Under the pieces are notes generated by a model. The model saw only the letters and a program-made list of their open reading frames with translations, did no database searches and was not told the origin of the DNA. This document shows positions 29,163 to 38,979 of a DNA stretch of 64,000 bases, piece after piece. The position numbers and the translations under genes are program-made. The DNA lies in assembly GCF_017726655.1 (NCBI RefSeq), contig NZ_CP072308.1, forward strand, positions 620,001-684,000, in the 5' to 3' direction. Position 1 is the stretch's first letter. Each line of letters begins with the position of its first letter. The stretch comes from Agrobacterium tumefaciens (GTDB lineage Bacteria; Pseudomonadota; Alphaproteobacteria; Rhizobiales; Rhizobiaceae).

Positions 29163-29227
29163 GAAAATTCCAGTCTCTCTGTCTTTATCGCGCGCCCGCT
29201 GTTCGGCGCGCTGTTTGGATCAAGCCT

Positions 29228-29605
29228 TTAGAACAAGTTGCGGCCCAAGGCCAGCCCGGCGAAAACCGCGGCGATGGAAACGATGAGGCTCGCCAGCACG
29301 TAAACGATCGAAAGGCCCGTCGCACCACGCTCGAGGAGCGAGGCAGCGTCAAGCGTAAAGGACGAAAATGTCGTGAACCCGCCAAGGACACCGGTCACGA
29401 GAAACAGCCGCATCTCCATTGAAGCGTTCAGTCGTCGTGCCACGAGCTCGACCAACAGGCCGATCATGAACGAACCCACCACATTGACCGCGAGCGTGCC
29501 CCAGGGAAAATTCGGCCCGGCCAGTCGCACGCTCCAGACGCCGACGAGATAACGGAAGACGGAACCGATTGCGCCGCCTGTCGCGACGAGGGCGATGTTG
29601 AGCAT
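29228..29605 (-). CDS. crcB: Fluoride channel protein CrcB/Fluc
   Basis: Exports fluoride from the cytoplasm as a dual-topology dimer. 125 residues with four transmembrane helices and the Fluc signatures GGAIGSVFRYLVG, WGTLAVNVVGSF (the Asn that lines the pore) and GGFTTFSSFTLD. No fluoride riboswitch is recognisable in the 198 bases upstream, so expression may be constitutive. It sits immediately upstream of the rRNA pseudouridine synthase, an arrangement common in alphaproteobacteria. Confidence 0.95.
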   Translation of the reverse strand: MLNIALVATGGAIGSVFRYLVGVWSVRLAGPNFPWGTLAVNVVGSFMIGLLVELVARRLNASMEMRLFLVTGVLGGFTTFSSFTLDAASLLERGATGLSIVYVLASLIVSIAAVFAGLALGRNLF

Positions 29606-29803
29606 TGGTATCGTGTCTCCGGATTTGCGGACCGTTTCGTCCGGCGCAATTTCTAGATCATGGGGAAAGAATGCGAAACCCCTCGGTGCCCGGCCCTTCC
29701 GTTAAAATACGATTAAATTCTCCGCCTCCGGTTTAGTCTTCCAACAAGAAGCAGATGCTAATGTTTGGTTTTTTAAGGGTCGGCCGCGATTGCCGGGGGT
29801 TGC

Positions 29804-30094
29804 ATGACACAGGTCTTTTCCGTTTCTGCCAATACGGCCGCCTATGCACTGGAGGCCGTAAAACCGTCTCAGCGCGCCCCGCGCAAAAGTGAAGTGGAAG
29901 AAGCCATTCACGACTTGGCGCGCAAGGCGGAGAGTGGAGACGATTTTCAATTGCGCGGTCTGATGACTGTGATCAAACCGCCGGCCCTGACGCTCTATTT
30001 TCTGACGGTTGCCAGCCAGCGCCAGGAACGGCAGGCGACGCTGGAACAGGCCCAGCAGGCATATGACGATAATAATGGAAATAAATCAATTTAA
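29804..30094 (+). CDS. Hypothetical protein, 96 residues
   Basis: Starts at ATG 29804, after CCGGGGG. The sequence is polar and helical with a conserved-looking core EVEEAIHDLARKAESGDDFQ and LRGLMTVIKPPALTLYFLTV, and a Gln-rich tail. No signal peptide or domain is recognised. It is divergent from crcB. Coding is likely from the uniform third-position bias, although the downstream 120 bases before the cupredoxin gene are AT-rich. Confidence 0.65.
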   Translation: MTQVFSVSANTAAYALEAVKPSQRAPRKSEVEEAIHDLARKAESGDDFQLRGLMTVIKPPALTLYFLTVASQRQERQATLEQAQQAYDDNNGNKSI

Positions 30095-30213
30095 ATTCAA
30101 TAGTTTACCTTAATGACTGCATGTTTTTCCTGATATATGTCATTTCGATTTCACGCGTTCAGGTTGCTGTCAGTTGGAAATCCTAGTTCTCCAGCGTCAA
30201 TTGGAGGACCGTC

Positions 30214-30642
30214 ATGACATCAATGATCCGCTATGCAACTGCCCTCGCAGCAGTTCTGACAATGTCAGTGCCCGCTTTCGCAGCCACGACAATCAAAGTG
30301 ACAGAGGGTGGTGAAGGCGGCGGGCCGATGACGCTCGTGCTTGACCAGACCACCGTCAAGGCCGGCGATGCGGTTTTCCATGTGCACAACGATGCGATGA
30401 GCGAAGAGCACGAAATGATCCTCGTGAAGCTCAAGTCGGCCGACCAGAAAATTCCGCTCAACACCGCCAAACATCGCGTTAATGAAAAACAGTTGAAGAG
30501 CCTCGGAGAGGTTGCCGACCTCAAGCCGGGTGGTGATGGGCAGCTGAAAGCAAAGCTGACGCCTGGCAGTTACCTTCTCTTCTGCAATATCAAGGGTCAC
30601 TACGAAGCAGGCATGCAGGCCAGGCTGACCGTTACAAAATAA
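30214..30642 (+). CDS. Periplasmic cupredoxin-like copper protein
   Basis: 142 residues with a signal peptide (cleavage after AFAAT or PAFA). The mature cupredoxin has a type-1 or related copper site: H66 in SEEHEMIL and C124, H129 and M134 in CNIKGHYEAGM. GGAGG precedes the ATG by seven bases. It likely binds copper for periplasmic trafficking or electron transfer. It faces the YcnI-PCuAC fusion gene across a shared terminator, and both point to a copper-handling locus. Confidence 0.9.
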   Translation: MTSMIRYATALAAVLTMSVPAFAATTIKVTEGGEGGGPMTLVLDQTTVKAGDAVFHVHNDAMSEEHEMILVKLKSADQKIPLNTAKHRVNEKQLKSLGEVADLKPGGDGQLKAKLTPGSYLLFCNIKGHYEAGMQARLTVTK

Positions 30643-30660
30643 GAATGGCCAAACAAATTT

Positions 30661-30701
30661 GGGCTGCCGGATGGTTACAGCGTTCCGGCAGCCCATTTTA
30701 T
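30661..30701. terminator. Terminator between the convergent copper genes
   Basis: Stem GGGCTGCCGGA (30661-30671) / TCCGGCAGCCC (30684-30694) with a 12-base loop, followed by ATTTTATT on the plus strand and AAATTTGTTT on the minus strand. It can serve both convergent transcripts. Confidence 0.85.
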
Positions 30702-30703
30702 TG

Positions 30704-31690
30704 TCAGTTGTGCTGGTGCCCGCCCTTGTCGTCACCGCCCTTTGCAGAGCCGGTCGCCAACACCACGTCGACCTTTCCGGCCTTTTCAAAGACAAGGGTC
30801 ACAGGCACCTTGTCACCTTCCGCGAACGGTTTTTTGACGTTGAAGAACATCATATGCAGGCCGCCGGGCGTCAGCTCGACGGTTTTTCCTGCGGGAATGA
30901 CGATACCCTCTTCCAGCTTGCGCATTTTCATGACGTCGTTGACCATGGCCATCTCATGGATTTCCGCGCGGCCGGCCGTAGACGATTCGATGCCGATCAG
31001 CCTGTCGTCGGCATCGCCGGTGTTCTTGATCGTCACGTAACCGCCACCCACCGGCTGTCCCGGCAGCATGGCTTTTGTCGCGCCCCCAGACACTTCGAGG
31101 CTACCCGCCTTCACGACATCCGTGTCCATCGCCATGGCGGCGTGGTCGTGGCCGCCTGCATGATCGGACTTTGCGGTGACCTTGATGGTCGGCGCCGGGC
31201 TTTTCAGGGAATGCGGATCAACGCCAGCGGCTGCGACCTCATCCCACGAGACCTTGCCCTTGTCGCCGCAAAGCTGGGTCACTTTGAACGCCAGGTCCTG
31301 CCCTGCTTCGATGCCGGAAATCTTACCCTGCACGGCGAAGGTGTCGTAGAACTCATCCGGCAGATCGCCACCCTTCCAGCGGATTTCAATCGGGCCGCTT
31401 TTGATCTCCTTGCCGTGGTTCGCATAGGTCTTCTGATAGTCGCCCTTGATGACCTCCAGCTGCCAGCCTGCCTTGGGCTGCGGCTTGGCGGAAATAAAGC
31501 CCTCAGGCAGTTTGATCTGAACCTCGGTGGTGGCGAGGCCGCCATCGCATCCATGCGGCACCTGAAGGGCGGCTACGATGGTACTATCCTGCTCAGCCGA
31601 GCCGTCGACGAAGGTGGCGTGCGCAAAAGCCTGCGACGCCGAAATTGATGCGACGACGACGCCGCAGGCGATAATTTTGGTGCTGTTCAT
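30704..31690 (-). CDS. YcnI (DUF1775) - PCuAC fusion protein, copper delivery
   Basis: 328 residues in two modules. After a signal peptide (MNSTKIIACGVVVASISASQ, cleavage after AFA) the mature N-terminus is H24, then a DUF1775/YcnI domain with VPHGC and W76, the monohistidine and tryptophan copper site of YcnI. A His-rich linker (DHAGGHDHAAMAMD) leads to a PCuAC domain (about residues 195-315) with the HEMAMVNDVMKM and GGLHMMFFNV ligands that bind Cu(I). PCuAC proteins deliver copper to cytochrome oxidase CuA. Fusion of both modules in one chain is the notable point. The DUF2946 gene lies directly upstream. Confidence 0.93.
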   Translation of the reverse strand: MNSTKIIACGVVVASISASQAFAHATFVDGSAEQDSTIVAALQVPHGCDGGLATTEVQIKLPEGFISAKPQPKAGWQLEVIKGDYQKTYANHGKEIKSGPIEIRWKGGDLPDEFYDTFAVQGKISGIEAGQDLAFKVTQLCGDKGKVSWDEVAAAGVDPHSLKSPAPTIKVTAKSDHAGGHDHAAMAMDTDVVKAGSLEVSGGATKAMLPGQPVGGGYVTIKNTGDADDRLIGIESSTAGRAEIHEMAMVNDVMKMRKLEEGIVIPAGKTVELTPGGLHMMFFNVKKPFAEGDKVPVTLVFEKAGKVDVVLATGSAKGGDDKGGHQHN

Positions 31691-31774
31691 TTGCTTGTCC
31701 CTGCGACTGCGACCCCTCCGGGTCCACGCAGCCGCGTGCTTGCCGCAGAAGCGGCGATGATCCGAAAACGAAAA

Positions 31775-32152
31775 TCAGGCTGACAGCGCTGGTGGGCCGC
31801 GCGCAGACGGTCTCTGGATCGTCAGGACAGGATGGAAATGCCACTCCGCCGACAGGCGATTGTCGAGCCAGGCGAATTCGGTCTTCAGCCAGCCATCCGT
31901 TTGCGGCACAGGCAGAAGAATTGATGATGCAAGCAGGCAGGCTTCGCAGAAGAGGATGGCATCACCCGAGTGTGGGCCATCATTCTTGTGGGAACTGTTC
32001 AAACCATCGGCGTGGCCGAGGCAAATTTCCGCGAACGTACCATCCGGCAGTCTGTAGCTCTCATCAAGAACGACCGCGGGCGTCCCGGCGAGCGCCGGTT
32101 TATGGGCAAAACCGAGCGACAGCATCAGCATCGCGCAGAAAATGCGAAGCAT
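31775..32152 (-). CDS. DUF2946-like exported protein
   Basis: 125 residues from ATG 32152, with GGGGAAG four bases upstream. It has a signal segment MLRIFCAMLMLSLGFAHKPA, and a middle part with FAEICLGHADG, HSGDAILFCEACLLA and a Pro-rich end. The paired cysteines CxxC and nearby His suggest metal binding; the pattern resembles DUF2946 proteins that occur beside copper genes. It lies 85 bases upstream of the YcnI-PCuAC gene on the same strand. The family call is moderate. Confidence 0.7.
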   Translation of the reverse strand: MLRIFCAMLMLSLGFAHKPALAGTPAVVLDESYRLPDGTFAEICLGHADGLNSSHKNDGPHSGDAILFCEACLLASSILLPVPQTDGWLKTEFAWLDNRLSAEWHFHPVLTIQRPSARGPPALSA

Positions 32153-32324
32153 CTTCCCCTGTCCCCTCAGCTGTCGTGTTCGATCTGCACCCATGCTCAA
32201 TGCGATAGCTCGCTTTGCCGACGATATCAAAGGGGAATTTTGACGCAGGGACAGAAGCAGATTGGGAACAATCGACCCGAGGCGACATTTTCTTTGCTTA
32301 ACCACTGCTTAAGGGAGATCCGCC

Positions 32325-32510
32325 ATGCCAGCCAAATCGAAAGCCCAGCAGAAAGCCGCCGGTGCAGCTCTTTCTGCCAAGCGGGGTGAAACAAAGAAAT
32401 CCAGCTTAAAAGGTGCTTCAAAAAGCATGGAGAAGTCTATGACGGAAAAGGAACTTGAGGATTTCGCTTCGACGAAACGCAAGGGGTTGCCATCGAAGAA
32501 ATCCGACTAG
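32325..32510 (+). CDS. DUF3008 family small basic protein
   Basis: 61 residues, MPAKSKAQQKAAGAALSAKR and so on, ending KRKGLPSKKSD. Lys/Ala-rich and short, this is the DUF3008 pattern found in many rhizobia, often compared with stress-related small proteins. GGGAG lies seven bases upstream of the ATG. It is divergent from the DUF2946 gene and not part of the gcv operon. Confidence 0.85.
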   Translation: MPAKSKAQQKAAGAALSAKRGETKKSSLKGASKSMEKSMTEKELEDFASTKRKGLPSKKSD

Positions 32511-32678
32511 GGAACCATCTCCACATCGGGCTTGTAAGGCCCGCTCAGAGAACGCCATAAGCAGAGCCAGTCGCTGCGCGGCCGATGGTGATGGCGCAGA
32601 TGGAGCAAAAATCTGTTCAGATGCGTCATTTGGTCCTTGCCAATATGCGGGCTTCGAAGATAATGAGCGTCGCATCAC

Positions 32679-32842
32679 CGTTGGGAGAAACCGCTTCAAT
32701 GCGGTGCCGAAGGAGCAACCGCCCCGGAAACTCTCAGGCAAAAGGACCAACGTTGACGACGGAACTCTGGAGAGAAGCCACCTTGATCTAAGGACGGCTC
32801 GCCGAAGGGATAACAATCTCAGGCGACAAGGACAGAGGGGGC
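32679..32842 (+). promoter_or_regulatory. Tandem glycine riboswitch upstream of gcvT
   Basis: Two aptamers in tandem. The first (about 32679-32753) reads CGTTGGGAGAAACCG, then GCCGAAGGAGCAA, then AACTCTCAGGCAAAAGGAC. The second (about 32760-32842) reads ACTCTGGAGAGAAGCCAC, then CGCCGAAGGGATAAC, then ATCTCAGGCGACAAGGAC. The paired GCCGAAGG and CTCAGGC(A)AAAGGAC elements are the glycine-aptamer core. It precedes gcvT by 68 bases and is expected to turn the operon on when glycine is high. Confidence 0.95.
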
Positions 32843-32910
32843 TCTTGAACCGGCGCATCGCGCCATGACCTGAGCCCGCGCGTTAAGCCGCGCTACCCCT
32901 GGAGGCGTCC

Positions 32911-34050
32911 TTGGACGATACCGCCGCGCTGAAAACCACGCCGCTCCACTCGCTTCACATTTCGCTGGGCGCCCGCATGGTGCCGTTCGCCGGTTACGAC
33001 ATGCCCGTCCAATATCCTTCAGGCGTGATGAAGGAGCATCATCAGACACGCACTTCGGCCGGTCTCTTTGATGTGTCTCACATGGGACAGGTCATCGTTA
33101 AGGCGAAGTCCGGCAACAATTCGGATGCTGCCCTCGCGCTGGAAAAGCTGGTGCCGGTCGATATCCTGGGCCTCAAGGAAGGGCGCCAGCGCTATGGCTT
33201 CTTCACAGACGACAACGGCTGCATTCTGGACGATCTGATGATCACCAATCGCGGTGATCATCTTTTCGTCGTCGTCAACGCCGCCTGCAAGGATGCCGAT
33301 CTCGCCCATATGAAGGCGCATCTTTCCGATGCGTGCGAGATCACGCTGCTGGAAGACCGCGCCCTGATCGCGCTGCAAGGCCCGCGTGCTGAGGCCGTGC
33401 TGGCCGAATTGTGGGCTGGCGTTTCCGCCATGAAGTTCATGGATGTGCAGGAAGTGCCTCTGCACGATATTCCCTGCATCGTCTCGCGCTCGGGTTATTC
33501 CGGTGAGGATGGCTTTGAAATCTCCGTACCATCAGATAAGGCCGAAGAGATCGCCAGGGCACTGCTCGAACATCCCGATTGCGAAGCCATCGGGCTTGGC
33601 GCGCGCGACAGCCTGCGTCTGGAAGCCGGCCTTTGTCTCTACGGTAACGATATCGACACGACCACCTCCCCCATCGAAGCCTCGCTGGAGTGGGCGATCC
33701 AGAAGGCGCGCCGCGCCGGTGGCGAGCGTGAAGGCGGTTTCCCGGGCGCGGAACGCATTCTCGGCGAGCTCAAAGACGGCACATCGCGCCGCCGCGTCGG
33801 TCTGAAGCCCGAAGGCAAGGCGCCGGTTCGCGGCCATTCGAAGCTTTTTGCGGATGCAGACGGCAAGACTGAAATCGGTGAAGTAACGTCGGGCGGCTTC
33901 GGTCCTTCGGTCGAAGGTCCCGTGGCCGTGGGCTATGTGCCCGTTTCCCACGCTGCTGCCGGAACGGTGATCTTCGCGGAAGTGCGCGGCAAGTATCTGC
34001 CCGTCACCGTCGCTGCCCTGCCCTTCATCACGCCCACCTATAAACGCTAA
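32911..34050 (+). CDS. gcvT: Glycine cleavage system aminomethyltransferase (T protein)
   Basis: Transfers the methylene group of the aminomethyl arm on H protein to tetrahydrofolate and releases ammonia. 379 residues from a TTG start at 32911 with GGAGG eight bases upstream. Conserved blocks are PLHSLHISLGARMVPFAGYD, GLFDVSHMGQ, and SGYSGEDGFEISVP. First gene of the gcvT-gcvH-gcvP operon controlled by the upstream glycine riboswitch. Confidence 0.97.
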   Translation: MDDTAALKTTPLHSLHISLGARMVPFAGYDMPVQYPSGVMKEHHQTRTSAGLFDVSHMGQVIVKAKSGNNSDAALALEKLVPVDILGLKEGRQRYGFFTDDNGCILDDLMITNRGDHLFVVVNAACKDADLAHMKAHLSDACEITLLEDRALIALQGPRAEAVLAELWAGVSAMKFMDVQEVPLHDIPCIVSRSGYSGEDGFEISVPSDKAEEIARALLEHPDCEAIGLGARDSLRLEAGLCLYGNDIDTTTSPIEASLEWAIQKARRAGGEREGGFPGAERILGELKDGTSRRRVGLKPEGKAPVRGHSKLFADADGKTEIGEVTSGGFGPSVEGPVAVGYVPVSHAAAGTVIFAEVRGKYLPVTVAALPFITPTYKR

Positions 34051-34077
34051 TTTCATCACATTTCCGGAGAGAACACG

Positions 34078-34440
34078 ATGCTGAAATTTACCGCAGAACA
34101 CGAATGGCTGAAGTTTGAAGGCGATGTCGCCACCATTGGCATTACCAGCCACGCCGCTGAACAGCTCGGCGATCTCGTTTTTGTCGAATTGCCGGAAGTG
34201 GGCGCAACCTTTGCCAAGGATGGTGACGCCGCGACCGTCGAATCCGTCAAGGCAGCGTCGGACGTTTATTGTCCGCTGGATGGAGAAGTGGTCGAAATCA
34301 ACCAGGCGATCGTTGATGATCCGTCATTGGTCAATTCCGACCCGCAGGGCGCTGGCTGGTTCTTCAAGCTGAAGCTCTCCAATCCGGCCGACGCCGAGAC
34401 GCTGCTCGATGAAGCAGCCTACAAGGAGCTGATCGCGTAA
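34078..34440 (+). CDS. gcvH: Glycine cleavage system H protein
   Basis: 120-residue carrier whose lipoylated lysine shuttles the aminomethyl intermediate. The attachment lysine is K58 in [10 protein letters not shown]; the N-terminal [20 protein letters not shown] is typical. GGAGAG lies six bases before the ATG. Its TAA stop overlaps the gcvP ATG (TAATG), so translation is coupled. LipA, which builds the lipoyl group, is encoded at the right edge of the window. Confidence 0.97.
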   Translation: MLKFTAEHEWLKFEGDVATIGITSHAAEQLGDLVFVELPEVGATFAKDGDAATVESVKAASDVYCPLDGEVVEINQAIVDDPSLVNSDPQGAGWFFKLKLSNPADAETLLDEAAYKELIA

Positions 34441-37304
34441 TGACGACGCCCACCGAGTTTCATTTTACCGATTATCAGCCCTATGACTTCGCCAACCGGC
34501 GGCACATAGGGCCGTCGCCCTCGGAAATGGCCGAGATGCTGAAGGTCGTTGGCTATAAGAGCCTTGATGACCTTATCGACGCCACCGTCCCCTCCTCCAT
34601 CCGCCAGAAGGTGCCGCTCACCTGGGGTGCTGCGCTGACCGAACGCGAGGCGCTGGACCGTCTTCGCGAAACGGCCAACAAGAACCAGGTCCTGACCTCG
34701 CTGATCGGCCAAGGCTATTACGGCACCATCACGCCGCCGGTCATCCAGCGCAACATTTTGGAAAACCCGGCTTGGTACACGGCTTATACGCCCTACCAGC
34801 CGGAAATCAGCCAGGGCCGGCTTGAGGCGCTGCTGAACTACCAGACCATGGTTTGCGATCTGACCGGCCTCGACGTCGCCAACGCATCGCTTCTGGATGA
34901 AGCCACTGCTGCCGCCGAAGCCATGGCCATGTGCCAGCGCGTCGCGAAATCCAAGGCGACCGCCTTTTTCGTTGATGCCAATTGCCACCCACAGACCGTC
35001 GCGCTGATCGAGACCCGTGCGGCCCCGCTCGGCTGGAAGGTGATCGTCGGCAACCCCTTCACCGATCTCGATCCGGTCGACGTCTTTGGCGCGATCTTCC
35101 AGTACCCGGGCACCCACGGCCATGTCAGCGATTTCTCCGGCCTGATTTCCCGCCTGCACCAGACGGGCGCGATTGCGGCCGTCGCCGCCGATCTCCTGGC
35201 GCTGACGCTGCTGAAATCTCCTGGCGAAATGGGCGCTGACATCGCCATCGGCACCTCGCAACGTTTTGGCGTTCCGGTCGGCTACGGTGGACCGCACGCG
35301 GCTTACATGGCCGTCAAGGATGCGCATAAGCGCTCCATGCCCGGCCGCCTGGTCGGCGTGTCCGTCGATGCGCGCGGCAACCGCGCCTATCGCCTGTCGC
35401 TACAGACCCGCGAGCAGCATATCCGCCGCGAAAAGGCGACGTCGAACATCTGCACGGCGCAGGTCCTGCTCGCCGTCATGGCCTCGATGTACGGCGTCTT
35501 CCACGGCCCGCAGGGCATCAAGGCGATTGCCCAGCAGACCCACCAGAAGGCCGTTCTCATGGCCAAGGGCCTGGAAAAGCTCGGCTATACCATTGAGCCG
35601 GAGACTTTCTTCGACACGATCACCGTCGAAGTCGGCCATATGCAGGGCGTCATCCTGCGTTCTGCCGTCGCGGAAGGCGTGAACCTGCGCAAGGTGGGCG
35701 CGACCAAGATCGGCATGAGCCTTGACGAGCGCACGCGCCCGGCAACGCTGGAAGCCGTGTGGCGCGCTTTCGGCGGTAATTTCTCGATCTCGGACTTTAC
35801 GCCGGACTATCGGTTGCCGAAGGACCTGCTGCGCACCAGCGAGTACATGACGCATCCGATCTTCCATATGAACCGTGCCGAAAGCGAGATGACCCGTTAC
35901 ATCCGCCGTCTTTCGGACCGTGATCTGGCGCTCGACCGCTCGATGATCCCGCTCGGTTCCTGCACCATGAAACTGAACGCCACGGCTGAAATGCTGCCGA
36001 TCACCTGGCCGGAATTTTCCGACATTCATCCCTTCGCGCCCGCCAATCAGGCGCTCGGTTACAAGGAGATGATCGATGATCTCTCGGAAAAACTGTGCTC
36101 GGTCACCGGTTACGACGCCTTCTCCATGCAGCCGAATTCCGGCGCGCAGGGCGAATATGCGGGTCTTCTAACGATCCGGAACTATCACCTCGCCAATGGC
36201 GATACTCATCGTGATGTCTGCCTCATCCCGACGTCCGCGCATGGCACCAACCCTGCCTCGGCGCAGATGGTCGGCATGAAAGTGGTGCCAGTGAAGGTGC
36301 GAGATAACGGGGACATCGATATCGATGATTTCCGTGGAAAAGCAAGGCAGTACGCCGAAAACCTCGCGTGCTGCATGATCACCTATCCGTCCACGCACGG
36401 CGTGTTCGAGGAAACGGTTCGCGAGATCTGCGAGATCACCCATGAGCACGGCGGTCAGGTTTATCTCGATGGCGCCAACATGAACGCCATGGTCGGTCTC
36501 GCCCGCCCTGGCGATATCGGCTCCGACGTTTCCCACCTTAACCTGCACAAGACCTTCTGCATCCCGCATGGCGGCGGTGGTCCGGGCATGGGGCCGATCG
36601 GCGTCAAGGCTCATCTTGCTCCTTACCTGCCCGGCCATCCAGCGACGGATGGTCGCGAGGGTGCGGTGTCTGCCGCCCCGTTCGGTTCGCCATCGATCCT
36701 GCCGATCTCATGGAGCTACTGCCTGATGATGGGCGGCGAAGGGCTGACGCAGGCAACCAAAGTCGCGATCCTCAACGCCAATTACATCGCCGAGAGGCTG
36801 AAGGGCGCTTACGACGTACTCTACAAGTCCGAAACGGGACGTGTGGCGCATGAGTGCATCATCGACACGCGACCGCTCGCAGACAGCTGCGGCGTAACCG
36901 TCGATGATGTTGCCAAGCGCCTGATCGACTGCGGTTTCCATGCACCGACCATGAGCTGGCCGGTTGCTGGCACCCTGATGATCGAGCCGACGGAATCCGA
37001 GACCAAGGCGGAAATCGACCGTTTCTGCGATGCGATGCTGGCAATCCGTGAGGAAGCCCGCGACATCGAGGAAGGGCGCGCGGACAAGACCAACAATCCG
37101 CTGAAGAATGCACCGCACACGGTGGAAGACCTCGTTGGCGAGTGGGATCGTCCCTACAGCCGTGAAAAGGGCTGCTTCCCGCCCGGCGCATTCCGCATCG
37201 ACAAATACTGGTCACCGGTTAACCGCATCGACAATGTCTATGGTGACCGAAACCTCATCTGCACCTGCCCGCCGATGGAGGCATATGCTGAAGCGGCCGA
37301 ATAG
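34440..37304 (+). CDS. gcvP: Glycine dehydrogenase (decarboxylating), P protein
   Basis: PLP-dependent decarboxylase of glycine, transferring the aminomethyl group to GcvH. 954 residues, a single-chain fused form with two homologous halves. The catalytic lysine is K704 in [21 protein letters not shown]-terminal markers are [10 protein letters not shown] and the C-terminal one [10 protein letters not shown]. It ends the gcv operon, followed by a strong terminator at 37329. Confidence 0.98.
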   Translation: MTTPTEFHFTDYQPYDFANRRHIGPSPSEMAEMLKVVGYKSLDDLIDATVPSSIRQKVPLTWGAALTEREALDRLRETANKNQVLTSLIGQGYYGTITPPVIQRNILENPAWYTAYTPYQPEISQGRLEALLNYQTMVCDLTGLDVANASLLDEATAAAEAMAMCQRVAKSKATAFFVDANCHPQTVALIETRAAPLGWKVIVGNPFTDLDPVDVFGAIFQYPGTHGHVSDFSGLISRLHQTGAIAAVAADLLALTLLKSPGEMGADIAIGTSQRFGVPVGYGGPHAAYMAVKDAHKRSMPGRLVGVSVDARGNRAYRLSLQTREQHIRREKATSNICTAQVLLAVMASMYGVFHGPQGIKAIAQQTHQKAVLMAKGLEKLGYTIEPETFFDTITVEVGHMQGVILRSAVAEGVNLRKVGATKIGMSLDERTRPATLEAVWRAFGGNFSISDFTPDYRLPKDLLRTSEYMTHPIFHMNRAESEMTRYIRRLSDRDLALDRSMIPLGSCTMKLNATAEMLPITWPEFSDIHPFAPANQALGYKEMIDDLSEKLCSVTGYDAFSMQPNSGAQGEYAGLLTIRNYHLANGDTHRDVCLIPTSAHGTNPASAQMVGMKVVPVKVRDNGDIDIDDFRGKARQYAENLACCMITYPSTHGVFEETVREICEITHEHGGQVYLDGANMNAMVGLARPGDIGSDVSHLNLHKTFCIPHGGGGPGMGPIGVKAHLAPYLPGHPATDGREGAVSAAPFGSPSILPISWSYCLMMGGEGLTQATKVAILNANYIAERLKGAYDVLYKSETGRVAHECIIDTRPLADSCGVTVDDVAKRLIDCGFHAPTMSWPVAGTLMIEPTESETKAEIDRFCDAMLAIREEARDIEEGRADKTNNPLKNAPHTVEDLVGEWDRPYSREKGCFPPGAFRIDKYWSPVNRIDNVYGDRNLICTCPPMEAYAEAAE

Positions 37305-37328
37305 GAGATAGGTGCAAACAACATGCAA

Positions 37329-37358
37329 AGGCCCGGAGCGATCCGGGCCTCTTTTTTT
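37329..37358 (+). terminator. Intrinsic terminator of the gcv operon
   Basis: Stem AGGCCCGGA (37329-37337) / TCCGGGCCT (37342-37350), GCGA loop, followed by C and seven T, 25 bases after the gcvP stop. Confidence 0.93.
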
Positions 37359-37456
37359 GCGCTCAGGATTCGCATGGGTGTTCCAGCTTTCTCGCGATTG
37401 ATCATGGCTCGGCCCGTGCTAAACAGAACGGGTATTCGAGCCGGGACGGAGGGGGA

Positions 37457-38260
37457 ATGCGTCTGATTTGCCTGAATGGTTGGGGCGGCAAGCTTCACGA
37501 TGAGCTCATTTCCTACATCACGTCATACGACCCTGATATCCTTTGCCTGCAAGAGGTTGTGCACACGCCGGAAGCCAAGCGCGAATGGTTGAGCTACCGC
37601 GACCATGGCACCGAGCTGCCACAAAGGGCAAATTTCTTCCGGGACGTCATGGACGCCCTGCCCGACCATGTGGCGATATTCTGCCCGGCCGCGCGGGGAG
37701 ACCTCTGGGATGGTGATACGCGGTATGATTCCCAATGGGGGCTGGCGACTTTTGTGCGCAGATCCTTCGCGGTCGTCGCACAGTCGCAGGGTTTCGTTCA
37801 CGGAGCCTTTTCGGCGAACGGCTATGGTGAGCACCCACGCTCGCGAACAGGCCACGCCGTCAGGATTTTCGATTTTGCAACGGGTCAGCCTGCCGTCATC
37901 GCCCACATGCATGGGCTGCGTGACCTCGCCGGAAAACATGACACTCCCGCTCGGCTGGAGCAGGCTAAAAATCTCGTTAAGCTCGTCAGGAATGTTGCGG
38001 AAGAAGGCGATCGGATAATCGTTTGCGGCGACTTCAATGTGCTTCCTGACAGCGAGACGTTCGAAGTGCTAAGCGACCTTGATCTGGTCGAGCTCGTGAC
38101 CGGTAGAGGGTTCACCGATACGAGAACGTCGCTGTATCCCAAGCCGAACAGATATGCGGACTATCTTCTGGTCAATCCGGCTGTGACAGTCGATCGTTTC
38201 GACGTGGTGAGAGAGCCGGAGGTCTCCGACCACTGCCCCTTAGTGCTCGAGTTCAGCTAA
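37457..38260 (+). CDS. Endonuclease/exonuclease/phosphatase family protein
   Basis: 267 residues with the EEP pattern: N-terminal LICLNGWGGKLHDELI, metal-binding Glu in ILCLQEVVHTPE, CGDFNVLPDSETF and the C-terminal SDHCPLVLEFS. Substrates in this superfamily range from DNA to phospholipids and inositol phosphates and cannot be assigned. No signal peptide is visible. The ATG at 37457 follows GGAGGGGGA. It stands alone. Confidence 0.88.
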   Translation: MRLICLNGWGGKLHDELISYITSYDPDILCLQEVVHTPEAKREWLSYRDHGTELPQRANFFRDVMDALPDHVAIFCPAARGDLWDGDTRYDSQWGLATFVRRSFAVVAQSQGFVHGAFSANGYGEHPRSRTGHAVRIFDFATGQPAVIAHMHGLRDLAGKHDTPARLEQAKNLVKLVRNVAEEGDRIIVCGDFNVLPDSETFEVLSDLDLVELVTGRGFTDTRTSLYPKPNRYADYLLVNPAVTVDRFDVVREPEVSDHCPLVLEFS

Positions 38261-38284
38261 GCGCGGTTGCTGGGGTAGCTCCAA

Positions 38285-38788
38285 TCACCTTACCAGTCTG
38301 ATGTCACTCGTCACCACGGTCTTCCCGGTCTTGCCGTCCTTGTCGGTCGTGCGCAGCCTCAACCCGTTCGCGCCGACTTTTTCTATTGTCATGGCGGCAA
38401 CGCGGTCGCCGTTGATGTCGCGGTTCCAGCGTACGGTGAGATTGATGGCATTGCCACGCCGGTTTCCAGAGAGGGCGGAGGGACGACCGGAGGGGCCCGT
38501 GTAGCTTCCGCTATAGCTCGCGCCACTGGCGGTGAGGTTGGCGGCGATTGCACGTTTCACAACCAGAAGACCGCGACACGTTCCGGCCATCTGCAACGCA
38601 GAACGTTGGGCGTTGGAGTTCAATGTGCAGTCGACGTTAATGGCGGGCGCACCGATCCGAGTAATAATCGTCCCTTTCCCCTTCCAGGTGCCTTTGAGGG
38701 AGGAAAGGAATGCGCTTTCGTCAGCGTAAGCCGGTTGTACTGCAAGCATGCCGGTCAGCGACATTAGAAATGCAAGCGAAGCTTTCAT
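38285..38788 (-). CDS. Exported protein, hypothetical
   Basis: 167 residues starting at ATG 38788, giving a signal peptide MKASLAFLMSLTGMLAVQPA (cleavage near AYA). The mature part, LKGTWKGKGTIITR then two cysteines (DCTLNS, AGTCRG) and a Ser/Gly-rich beta segment, looks like a lipocalin- or beta-barrel-like secreted protein of unknown role, possibly related to Agrobacterium exported proteins. Upstream in-frame ATGs exist at 38797 and beyond but lack similarity or a ribosome site. It converges with the EEP gene. Confidence 0.75.
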   Translation of the reverse strand: MKASLAFLMSLTGMLAVQPAYADESAFLSSLKGTWKGKGTIITRIGAPAINVDCTLNSNAQRSALQMAGTCRGLLVVKRAIAANLTASGASYSGSYTGPSGRPSALSGNRRGNAINLTVRWNRDINGDRVAAMTIEKVGANGLRLRTTDKDGKTGKTVVTSDIRLVR

Positions 38789-38979
38789 GGCAACCATCCA
38801 TATTGTTGACGAATGCCAACTCGCAGAGCAACGGAAATGTTCCTGAGGAAATGCTTGTTTTAAAAAAGAAGTGGACGGACATTTTTTTGTTTGCAAGCGC
38901 AACTATTTCCGAAGAGAGATGTTTCACGCGAACCTTACCAAACACGCCTTCAACACATCATACCTTCGGAGCGATTATC

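Noticed and set aside
29606..29803. Fluoride riboswitch before crcB
   Set aside because: I looked for the crcB-motif core upstream of the crcB start and found no convincing match.
30659..31648. 329-residue plus-strand frame opposite the YcnI-PCuAC gene
   Set aside because: Its start lies in the terminator hairpin and it has no domain; the minus strand has signal peptide and two recognised modules.
38710..38979. N-terminal extension of the MFS transporter
   Set aside because: The extra 90 residues are polar and unlike the family, and they overlap the start of the exported-protein gene on the other strand.
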